Source: Amphiura filiformis
Taxonomy: Eukaryota; Echinodermata; Ophiuroidea; Amphilepidida; Amphiuridae
Length of the DNA: 64,000 nucleotides
Assembly: GCF_039555335.1 (NCBI RefSeq)
Contig: NC_092642.1
Location: 24,650,262-24,714,261, forward strand
Direction: 5' to 3'
Shown here: positions 42,401-55,101 of the stretch, piece after piece
Layout of the letters: each line of letters opens with the position of its first letter
Numbering within the stretch: position 1 is the first letter of the stretch
Notes under the pieces: generated by a model
Seen by the model: only the letters and a program-made list of their open reading frames with translations
Database searches by the model: none
Told to the model about the DNA's origin: nothing
Position numbers and translations under genes: made by a program

Positions 42401-45400
42401 TCAGTCTGATGAATTTTTAGTAATTTAGTAGGAAAGTAAAGTTCCATACCCTTGTTTAACACAGAATACAGATCATCCGTTTTATTTTGGGACCATTGCA
42501 TTCGTGGACCTCACTCCAACTCTGATCCTGAATCCATCTATATACCAAATGCTCTGATATTATCATCACGAAAAGGCCGTGTAATCCTGGTCTTAACTGT
42601 GTTTTTAGCAGTAGTGTTTTTAGGCTTCCATAGAACACATGCATGATCACTTTTACCAATTGATGAGAGAGCAGGTGGTGGTAAATAATGGGTTTGGATA
42701 TTAGTTAGAATGAGATCCAGGGTTGCCTGGCATCGAGTAGGAAATGTGATTATCTGATTAAGATCATTACCACGAGTTATGGCATTTATGTTCATTCGGT
42801 TGAAATCACCAGAAATACAGAACCCCATTTCAGGATAACGAGTGCGAAGATGGTCAGTCTTGAATTCCTGGCATACATTCACTAGTCTCTCTCCATTGTC
42901 ATTTGTTGTGTCGTAAAAACAATGAGGACTAACCACAGCTGGATGAGATACATGGCAATCTTGGCCAATTCTGGCATTGAAATCACCAATGACGAGATGG
43001 ATGTTGTGCCTCTTCACCTTTTCAAGATGGTCTTCTAGTGGATTATAGAAACTGTCCTTTTCTCCTGAGGTTGCTGATTCAGTTGGGGCATAAATAATTG
43101 TAACCGTGGGCTGGGGTTCCCGTTAAAACTGGCCATCTTACAACTCACTGTGCTGAAGTCTGCATCAAGGGGATTTGCATGGCTGGATGATCAAGAATCG
43201 ATACACCGTAAGTAAATGTTCACTTGGTGAGGATTTTAAACTGCACTCAACACATGGGGTTTTCCATTAGTAACAAGCCATGACTCAACTTTTGTGACAA
43301 GCATAGGCCTACTTTGTGACTTTTGAAAAGGGCAGTTTTGCCTTCAATTTAGGCTCCTTCAGCCATGAAGTCAATAGAAATCTCTTATTTTCACACAGCA
43401 CTTAGTAAACAGTCATATTATTCAAAGTTAGTTTTACTGGTACAAAACGTAACCTTACAATGTTATGACGACATGTTCAGAGGGGGACTTATTTCTTTTG
43501 ATGTGTTTACTATTCTTTGATTAATGGTCTGCACGCTCTGAAGACACCTATGGATGTGCCTTGACATCAGAAGTCCAACACCTCCCTGCCTCTGGTCTGT
43601 GGCAGAACTGTAAATAAGTACCCAATTCTTGTCGTCTGACCATAATTCGTCAGTGGGGGATGATGTAATAAGACGGTGTTCTTGCACACCGACAATGTCG
43701 ACGCCTGCATCGCTACAACCCGTAAATAGTTGATGGGTTGTTCCTTATTGGTGTAGTGTACGCACATTGTAGGTGGATACTACAAGTGGTTTGAAGGTAC
43801 GTAGACGAGACATATCGGGACCAACAGTCTGTGATGGTGCGCCAGGTTCCCGCTGGCCCGTCATAGAGTCAGACGAAGACGTCTGCCCAGCTACCTTCGA
43901 TCTAGTATTTGGATATTTGTTTGTTCAAATGGTGCAGTGATAACATCTTGTCTACATTCTTTGTCCTGTTGTTGTTTTTGATGATGATGATGATGATGAC
44001 GTCATATGTAGTGACAAAAGGACGTCATAGCAATATGTTATGATGTCACCAAAGTGTATAGACCTACACTAAGAGTAATATTTGAATCCAACTTCTCTTC
44101 ACATCATCCACATGAGCATACACATTAGTTTTGTGAGAACACTGTAATAGGCCAGTAAATCTAGCTCTTTTGGGGGCCAACTAAGGAACTTAGTTTACAA
44201 CAGATTTTCTTCACCACAATGCATTTCCTTGAGGTCCCCAAAGTACCATATTAAAAGTCCCACAATATCCAAGTATGGGAAAGGTGCCTAATTTGAATAA
44301 TTCCAAAATGGCCGCTAAAATTACAGAAAAATCTAAATTCTAGATGGCCTATTACAATGATTTTTAAATCAAACATTCTAGGAAGGGGTTTTGAACACAT
44401 CGAGTCTAATGGGATATGTTACAAAATGTTTACACAGCAGCATAATTAGCATATTTTCAAAAACCTATTAATCACTAAAGTATTATGTTTTCCACTTTAA
44501 ATATTAATTGTTGCATTTCTGAATTAATTTCTATTATATTCAAGATATATACCGGTTTCGCAATTCGGAACTGATAAAGAGCAATTTGACAAATGGCGAT
44601 TTTTTCCCCGAAGGATTTTATCGTGTTTTTGAGAGCGTCACAGATGAAGCAGGCAATTATTATGAGGACTGGTTTAGGCTCTATGTGAGAGCAGGTAAGT
44701 ATCATACAAAAAGGCAAGTATATTAAGCTTCAACAACGGTGTTAATTGGAGCGAAATTTTATTTGATATCAAACAGTTATGCCAAAAAGGTGCCAATTTA
44801 GATTATCAAGTCCCCTTGCATGCAGTGTTGTCAACCTGTCATCCTTTTGAAGACAATAATTACAAATCTACTTTTCAGTGTCGCAACATAATGGAAAGGT
44901 TTCTATACAAAAACGATTCTCTTATAAACCATCATGCGCACAGTTTCCACCTCGATACACCTGAGCACACATTTTCGTCCTAAGAGCTTCCAAGCAGAGA
45001 ACAACAGGCAGTGAATGTCTCCACCACAGTCTTTGATTACACTACACGGTTTAGTGCATTGCAATGTAGGAGCTGTGAAGCATCTAGCTAAAAAATGGGC
45101 CTCTTTGATTGGTTTTGTCGAAACCTCAAGTGTTCCCTTCATCCAATCAGAATTTTTTTTATATCAAGCGAAAGCTAACACTTCCCCCTAAAAACACTTT
45201 TCGTCACTAGGTCAACAGATAACACAATTTAGTGTTACAGCAAGGCGAATGTGGAAAATCTGTTGAAAACTACCTATCCAAGCACATTTTGAAGTCAAAG
45301 CCTCAAGTTTTCCTTACAATATTTTTCAAATTTTATGTCATGAAATGAAACAGTACACTTTTATTGTCCATAATAGTCACTAGAATGAGCAATGGTCAAT

Positions 45401-48400
45401 TCTCTTTAAATTGCCAATTTTGTGCAAAAAGGTACTATTTTCGCCTGTTTTGTTGTTAACAAAAGAGTTTGTTGTCTTTTAAAAAAGAGCGCTTACAAAT
45501 TGATATGCACCAGATGCGCATTTTTGTTCTGAAAAAGCAAATTGATAAATACTAAAAGAATAAAAGCGATATCTGATTGATAGAAACGAAAAAAAAAATA
45601 GAGGGCCTTATAATTTGTACACAAGAAATTGTACAGTTGGGCAAAAATGGGGCAACATTGGGCAAAAAAAGTAGCACAATTGGGCAAAAATGTGTTAAAT
45701 GTGAGAGTCCAATTAACAAGCTTTAATTTAATGTAATTTGCACTCGCGTAGCACTTAAAATAAAGAAATTGTAAAAATGTGTCAAAAGTGAAAGTCCAAT
45801 TAACTCTCGTAGTACTTAAAATAACCAAATTGTAAAAAGTCGCCCAATTGGGCGGAAAATATGTAAAAAGTGAGAGTCCAATTTACAAGGTTTAATTATA
45901 ATGTAATTTGCCCTCGCATAGTAACTAAAATAAAGAAATTGTAACAAGTAGCCCAATTGGGCAAAAAACTGACAGTCCAATTCACCAGCTTTAATCTAAT
46001 GTAGGTTGCACTCTCGTATCAAACTTAAAAATACACCCATTGACTTTTTTGCATTTTTTGCATTTTGTGAAGAAATTAAAAAAAAATTGGACAAATTGGT
46101 ATGGAAAATGAAGGCAAATATACGTTTTATTGGTGGCATCGGTATCAATGAAGAGCTTATTGCTTTTAAAAGTAGCCAAAAGCCAAAAGGTGGTACATCA
46201 CTGATGATTTAAATTCACTTCATTTGGAAAGCTTAGCTATCAACGGATTTCGTTCAAAATTTTGGAATCATGTTGCTAACACGTTAGGGAAATAAAGTTG
46301 ATATGTAAAATGGGAATAAGTGGTTCAAGCTTTGATTTAATGTAGGTTTATGAACTAAGATAATGAACTTGGTGCTCCACAACTATCAAAAAAGGAACTG
46401 GTGAAAATGCTTTATTTTTCAATGTTGAGCTATATTTTGTATTTTTAACTTGCGACATTATTTCACTGAAACTTATGGGGCTCATGTACAGGTAACAGGT
46501 TACTCAACAACCATACTAAAGCAATGTTGAAAAAAATTTTATTTCTTGTCACCTATACCACCATATTGGGTAGTTTTCCGTAAGCTTAGCTTTTGTGATT
46601 TTGGTAACTATTTTATATTTATTTTTGAAACCATCTCAACTATTTATACTTTTAATTGTACCACTAAAATTTACATCCGGGGTGGGGTATATTAGTATAC
46701 CCACCTTGCACTTCTCGATATATATCCAGTTAAAGACAGAATATCAAAATTATTCCTCATTATGATATCACAAACTCTCACATGTGTATTCAAAATTGAT
46801 GCTTAAATTTGACCTGAACCAATTGACCTATAACCTGACATACGGTGACCTAATAGCCTTTTCTTCTCCTAACAACACATTATAATATTATTGACTAATG
46901 ACTATACATCCATTGTGTAAGTGTTTATATATTTTGCATTAGTACCACTAGATTTTCTAAGAGAGTATAATCAAGGAAGGATTTAATGTATTCTATTGTG
47001 TAAACCCTACTTGAACATGCTGAATAGAATAAATCATGGTTTGTTATGAAACACGCATCTGAGTAACTAGGATACAGTAAACAAAATATATATAGGGCTA
47101 AAATGACTTACTACAATTGTTTAAAAGCACTTTTTTTCTTCTTTCTTTCATATTTTTTTTTTATTTCACATGATCCGTGCATATATCGCCTAGCTATAAA
47201 TGAAAAAATATTTATTTAGACCAATCAAACCAATATATGGGTGTAGTACGCCCTTAAAATAGCCAAATTGTAAAAAATCACAAGCTTTAACTCAGTTTAA
47301 TGTGGGTTGCACTCTCGTAGCAGGTAATGAGTAAAAACTGAAAGTCCAATTCACAAGCTTTAGTTAAATATACGTTGCACTCTTGGAGCACTTAAAATGA
47401 AGACATTGTATAAAGTAGCCGAAAATGGGCAAAAAATGTACAAAATGTAATAATTCTCAGGTGCAATCTGTGACAAACGCAATTGAGCTCTGAAGCTGCT
47501 TTATTCAATGAGAATTGCTTTAATTCATGTAGGTTGTACTCTCGATAGCACTTGAAATAAAGAAATGGTAAAAGGTCGCCCAATTGCGTGATAAAGTCCA
47601 ATTCACAAGCTTTAATTTAATGGAGGTTGGACTCTCAAAGCACTTAAGATAAAGAAATTGTAAACGGTCGCCCAATTAGATAGGGGCAATCTATGTACAA
47701 TTTCTGAGCCCTGAAGAAGCTGCTTTATTTATTGAGAAATAGCCGGCCCTTTGTTTTAACATGTGGGGCCCTGGGCCCATAATATTTGACTTATGGGGCT
47801 CATGTACATATGTGAAGTATAATTCTCAAGTGCTATCAGTATACTGAAGTAGGGCATTATTAGTTGACATTTATTTACTCCTTAATTGCCGGCCCTATAT
47901 TTTAGCGTATGTGGGTCCTGATTATTATTGATAATCCAACAATCTATACTTGGATGACCTTGACATGATTTTTGACCATTTTTGGCACTCGATAGTCACG
48001 TCATCATCGCCGCAATCCACCGTCAGCTGCCGTTCCTTGCCGCAAGCAAATCTGCTGCCAGCCGTCCGACCTCGTTGCTTGTTGTCGGGCTCCGTCGAGA
48101 CATCGTCACTCGCCGCCCAGACAACGTCCGGTTTTGGGCGCAAGTCTCCGTTTCCTGCCGCAGCATTTCGTCCCTTGCCGTCGTGTTGTCGCTGGAGGTC
48201 GTTCCCACTCGTCAGCGAATCTTGTTTTGCCTCTTTTTGCCGTCGCTTTGCCGTCAACATTTTGTGATTTTCACGTTCGTCACCTTTCGTTGCTTATCGT
48301 CCGTCATAGTGTGACCGGGCCTTAAACTCCTTCATTTAATGAGTAACGGTCGGCCCTATGTTTAGCGTTTGGGCCCTGGGCCCATATCATGTGACACATA

Positions 48401-51400
48401 TGGCTCATATATACATTTAAAAATATAATGCTGAAGACCTATTAGTGTACCAAATCTGAGCAATGTAGCTGCTTTATTTGCTGTGCAATTGCCGGCCCTT
48501 TATTTTAACGATGGGCCTCTGGGGCCCCTAGCCTTAAACATCTGGGGCCAAAATGGGCAAACGGCACGTCTACAACTTACATACGTGTGCCACATTATGA
48601 GCTCTAGTGCCCTTGTAGTTTTCAAACTAGTCTTGTCAATCTGCTGCCCCTTATTTTAATAGTTGGGGCCCTTGGGCCCATAATATATGACATATGGGGT
48701 TAATATATACCCCTGGGGCTATCAGTGTACCAACTCAGGGCACTGAGGCTGCTTTATTTGTTACGAAATGGCATGATTTGTATTTTAACATTTGGGCCCC
48801 TGGGGCCCGTGACCTTTGACCTTTGGGGCCAAGATGTGCAGAAGGCGCATTTACAGGGTAGGGCCATTAAGTGTACAACATATGAACTCTAGGGCCCTTG
48901 TACAGGCATGGATAACTACAGAGCAAAAGCAGAATATCTTTGCCCTGTTTGCACATATTAAAACACAATTATTGATAACCTACTGCAACTATTTTAAAAT
49001 TATGTTATATAAGTGTTGACAAAATATTGGGCAAACAATGTTTGTAAAAATAGTTTACAATAACATTGTGAAAACATTTTAAAAATACTGTTGTAGTGTG
49101 TTTTCATACAAAACGTTTTAAAACATTTTTATGACCTTTATACATGTATTTAATGTTTTTAAACGTTTTTACCTGAACCAAAATCCAAAATATAACTTGT
49201 TTAAAACGTTTTTAAAACATGTTTGTGTTTGCTGGGCCTGCATGCTCTGCATGCGGGTATTAGGACATATGAAGAAACCAGATTATTAAAATTGAAATTG
49301 AAATTTGGTTGTAATTGTTACTCGTCGTTGATTCCAGATGACTATGACAAATTGCGCCTTTAAAAACAAATGTGACTTTGTTTTTCTTTCAGTACCGGAA
49401 ATCATCACAATAAATGGATGTCCAGATGATATTACAAAAGAGATCGGAACAAATGTTGATGGTGTTGAGGTCCTTTGGATTCCACCTACAGCAGTTTTAA
49501 CTACTAGCATTATCAATGCAAACGAATCTTTTGAACCTAATGTCTCGACCATCTACATGCCTGGAGATCGATTTTTTCCAGGTGTGACGACCATTGATTA
49601 TGAATTTCGCTCCGATACAATTTGCTCCTTTAACGTAACTGTTCTTGTAGGTATGTAATTTATTCACTAAAATATTACCCTTTTGGAATAGAATTATACT
49701 CTTAAAGTCCCAAAGCATGCCACCATCGGACACTGCCCCTGACGGGGTAAGATGATATTATGGCAGCATACCCAGTCAGAACGCTAGTAAACTGCGCTTT
49801 TGTTATGATCAGGCATTTAAATGAGGCTCATGAACAAGTAAGTAGCTGTTGTGCAATGCTCATGTATTTATATGCATAGTTTGGATATGAATAAATATGT
49901 CCTAAAATATTGAGACATTCATTGATGATCATTATTGTGTAACAATAAATAATCGACAAATATAGAAAAATACTATTAACAATAGGCCTTATCATATTAA
50001 TGCGGACGTCCGCATTAATGTGATAAGGGCAAGTAGCGAATAGCTTTCATTGTCTGATGGTCACCTTGGCGTGAAACTCAGAGTTACAACTTTCGTTCCA
50101 CAACGAAAGTACACTCGCATCGCCAGTATACGCAAATCACAACGATTTTAATGTCTTTCAGTTGACACGGAGCCACCAGTAATCTTCGGATGTAATATCA
50201 GTATTGACTTCAGGATGCCGGAGTTCGAAAACATTTTCTATGACTTTGATGGCGCTGCTTTTTATTTTTGGAGTAGGCCATATGCTGAAGAAAAGCCAAA
50301 TAAATCTCATGAAGTCATCTTGGTCACGGAAACCAGAAATGGAGACCCTCTGTTTTTCCCTGGAAGAACCACAGTTAATTATGTGTTTAGAGATCAGAGT
50401 GGAAACACAGCGGAATGTAACTTTACTGTTACAGTTCGTAAGTACAAAACAGCTCTATACGTAAGAAATTTGACCTCACCAGTACCAAACAGCACAGGGT
50501 CTGCAAAGCCCTATTTAATGTTTAGTTATATTCAACATGAACAAAAAAATCAAGGTCATCTGAGATCAAAGGTCATCCAGGGGTTAAATTTTAAATTCTA
50601 AACTTTGCCCTATTGGGCTTAAACTTGGTGAAAGTAATTCTCCATATCATGGGGAAATGAACAAAATCAAAGTAGGTCACTCGAGGTCAAAGGTCGTATG
50701 GGGTCACACATTAGAGTATGTACAATTGGGCTTAAACGTGGTGAACAGAATCATTAATACTGTATGACAGGAACATGTCAAAATGTTCATCCGGAGTCAA
50801 ACAGTATCGCTATCATGCAGGCTGCTGGTGCTCTCACAGCTAAAGGGCCCTCATAGCTAAAGGTCCCCTAGTACATATTAGCAATAACACTACATATTAA
50901 CCCGGGGGCACTCAACTTTAGAAGTGACGGGTATGTGCCTACTGGCGTCGCGAAGTAGGGGCCTATCGGGTACAAAGCATTATTTTTAAAAAAGGGGATC
51001 ATTCGGTACAAACAAAATTAAAAAGGAGGTCATTGGGTATTTTGAAAAAAGGGGGTCATTGAGTATGAAATTAAAAAAGAAAGGGTCTTTGGGTAGAAAA
51101 TTTTGAAAAAATGGAGCAAAATCTTGAAAGTTTCGGCATTATTTTGTTGCATTTTGATGATTCTATTCTAGAAAATCTAGAAAAAATGCGGTCATTGGGT
51201 AGCCGCAACCAAAAAAGTTAGTCATTGGGTAGCCGCAACTAAAAGAGGGGGTCTTTGGGTATGACTTCGAAAAAAGGGGGTCATCGGGTATATTCGACTT
51301 CAAAAGAGGGGGCCTATTGACAGGCACCTACCGTCAATTCCAAAGTTGAGTGCCCCCGGGCATATTAACCCTCTCAGAAACTACCAATAACAAACAATAC

Positions 51401-54400
51401 CAGCTACTTAATCACCACTCTAATCCTTTTAGAAATACTTCAGACATTCCTAAAAATGAATATAGTTACGCAACCAACATTTTTATAGCCAAGTTCAAAC
51501 CTTGCAAATTTTTAACCTTGCAAATTCTGTTTTGCTATATCCTACACATATGTTTCTCATCTCCAGCCACAATTTCAGTTGGTGCACAGAGAACAGCGAT
51601 CAGAGATCAACGAGAAACATGTGTCAAATGGAAGAGTTGTACGTCTTATGAATAATGAAAAATAAATACCGTAAAACCTCGTCTACAAGCATATTAGTGT
51701 TTTTGATAAAAGCTAACCTAATACGAAACAAGTGTAAATATGCCAATACAATAGATTGGTCGTACAATAATACTTGTCTGTATATGCTTGATCTGTAACC
51801 TATTTGCTCAAATTCCATAATGGCGCCTGGATTAATCACAGAGGATGATTTAAGCACTACCCAACACTCCACTGGGGTGAACTTGCGATTAGCACAGCTA
51901 TGTGAGTGAACATGACACCACTGCTTGCCCACTGCATAGACGTACATGGTTAAATTTGAATTTGGACTGATATATTTACAATAAAAACACATTAAAAATG
52001 TTGGTCGATTTCACATTTTATGTTATCTACAGAAGGTGTGAATTATCCTTTGTGCATACATCACTTTTGTTCTGAAATCGACCAAGTAATAATGACACAT
52101 ACACAGTTCTAAAACAACATCTTTTGCACAGAATTCAATGGGATTTTTGAAAAGTAAAGTGGCAGTTGAAACTCTAGTGATAACACTTCTACAGTGCATG
52201 ATGGAGCTTCCTTAAATCATCCTCTGGATTAATCAGAAGTACTCTATATGCTTGTAGACGAAGTTTTACGGTACAAGCATACACATACATTTACTTCTTT
52301 ATTGATATGCCTAAATGTTGTAAGAAATAGTGTACTGTCAAATGAACATGAAGAAAACATTGTGATGCACATCAATGTGAACATCTACATAAGCCTAATT
52401 CATACAAGTTTTACTTCGAAAGTTTGAATTGAAATAGATGCAATTAAAATGATATAAGCATATCAATAATTTTGTATAAAATATAGAAACTAAGCAGCGT
52501 TAAATCATTTTACATTCTTCGTGCAAAATAAGAGATGCGCTTCATAAAATGTGTTCTTTTTCAATCATGATGATAAACAAAGATTGCAAAAAGTCATCCT
52601 CATAAAATATTATTGGAAAAAACACTTTATTTGGCCGAGTAGGCGCCTGCAAAGTCTAGAAATGCGTCCAAAAATCCTCAAAAAGGCTCAAAAATGGATT
52701 TAAAGGTTAATATACATTGTTAATCTGCATGAAGCCGTTTTGCTGAATATTTAGTAGGCCTACCAAAAAGATCGTAATTGTTACCACTGGAACGGGGGGG
52801 GGGGGTATTTTTACTTCAGACTCAGTAATAAATGATTTCCAAAACAAAATGGCAACACTGATAATCTAGAAAAGAAATTAAACTCCGTTCGGTTCAAAGA
52901 CGTGCTCAAATTGTCGTCTGTCACTAATTTTGTGAGTTTTGTACAAACTTTTGCATATTGGAGGAAAAGTCAAATATTCGATTTTCGGCGTTTCGGCACT
53001 TGATCTTTAAAACATCATTTCTCTTGAACGGAATGTTGCCGAGACATGAAATCTTCGGTGTTGAGCTTCAAACTTTCTCTTGTTTACTTAATAAGTAATT
53101 AATGTGGATTTTGAAAACGTTTAAACCTTATAAGAGGGCGCAACACTAAATCACTCCGCATTTTATGTAACAACGAAATTCGGCTAATATAGTCCATAGT
53201 GAATATGAGATTGTAGCGACCATATCTACCGACAAGTTCACTTAAAATCACTCAATGTCAGCTTATATGAATTCGACAAGTGTCTTTAATGATAACATGC
53301 AGAACAAAACCGGACAATTGATCTCAAAAGCAATTCTTTGTGGCGGATTAAGAGAAAACCCGATTTTGAAATGTGAGTGGTGAGTTTAGTATATTTTTAG
53401 CTCTTTTTTTTTTTTTGCACCGCAAATTAGCGAAAAAAGTCAATGGTCATCGATATATGCCGACAAAAGTTTTGGAATCTAGAGAAACAGAGCTTTAATT
53501 TGATACCAAATTTATTTTTCCAAGTATTGCAGGGACGCTAGAAATGGCGCTTGAAGTAGGCCGAATTCACACGTTATCCTATGGGACGCTGAATTAGTGC
53601 TGCGCCCCCTTAAAAGGACTGAACGAATAACCAAATGGTCTTATATCCCGTGTGCTGCGTCCAATAACTGTACCTCAAGGAGACTCAAATAACAGAATCC
53701 CAAATCTATGTAGTGATTAAATCAAACCTATATGCAACAACTGTAAATACAGTCATGATATTATTGCACAAACAGAGGATAGGACCACCTGGTCACATGA
53801 AATACATTGCCTCATTTCAAATGTTTAGTTTTAGTTTTGGTTTTGGTTTTGGTCACGTGATTGTCCTACCTAACCACTTGAATCATAAGATATCGAACTC
53901 ATTGTTTCTACCTTTTGTTTAAAACCGAACATTTGTGTCAGTCAGTTTCGGTTTTGGTTTCAGTTTCTTATAAGTGGTGTGAATCGTAAAATTATCTGAT
54001 TTGAAGTTACCTACTCTAAGTATACAAAAGAAATGTTTAAATTTCGCAGTGCAATATTCACGAGGAGAGAAATCGAGCATGGTAATCTACATTGAAAGAC
54101 GTGGTTTACAAAACCGAATAAGCCCAGGCTAATTGACCTGTGAAAAAATATGCATTCGACATTACAAAAGGGGCCACTATTGTAATTGTATAGGTGCTAT
54201 AAACAAAATCGATTCATGTCCTTAATCCCATGTACCAGAATCGATGGAAGGCCATTATATGACCTCTAATAACCTAATGACTTTTACTGAAGCAATTTTA
54301 CTGCAGAAAGTAGAAGAACGAGGGGAGAAGAGATTGTGTGGTGTGTGTGTGGGGGGGTGGTTGGAGGGCAAGGGGGATATGGGCCGGGAGAGAGAGAAAC

Positions 54401-55061
54401 AGATGAGAGAGAGCATTGGAAGTGAAAGAGAAGGGGGAGGAGAGCTCGAGATGAAGATATCGAATGTAGGGGAAGAGGAGGGGAAAGGGGTAATTTAGGG
54501 AAGAGGTGGTTATATAGGGAGGAGTCCCTCTTAAAGAGGTATGGGTTGTGCTTCCGGGGATAATAAACTAATTCATAATCAAATCATCTCCATGCATCGT
54601 TTATGTTTCATACAAACAAACAATCCCACACCCAAATCCTTCAATATACGCGCATGTATATGATTTCTAGGCCTAGAACTCGTGAGTGTAATTTGTCACC
54701 TACCTTCGACAGAGAGCATCAACTGTCGTCCGCGTGATAGATTTCCGATATCAATCATGATAATAAGTTATGATAGCACAATAGGTTATTGTATACTTCT
54801 GGTTATATACCCTATACTGTGTCTTCCCAGCATAATAGTGTTATGATTGCAGACCAGATCAGCTCTACTTTTTAATCCCTTGATTTTTGGTTTCTGATAA
54901 CCCGTGTGTATTCATAGGTTTATGGGGTTTGCAAAATAAATAAATAAATAAATAAATAAATATATAATAATAATAATATATTTCGCTCCTATATTTTATA
55001 GTTGAGCACTTTATCTAGTGATGGTTTCACTATAATTTCTTACTATAAATAAATAAATGAA

Positions 55062-55101
<40 letters not shown>

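Noticed and set aside
45630-47670. Tandem repeats as a coding repeat protein
   Set aside because: Units contain stops in all frames and differ in length; non-coding satellite is the better reading.
47925-48325. Overlapping ORFs of 105-111 codons on both strands
   Set aside because: They arise from a GC-rich, stop-poor insert; all frames are open at once and none shows a domain.
54244-54498. 84-codon Glu/Gly/Arg-rich ORF
   Set aside because: Follows from the purine-rich tract; no conserved motif.
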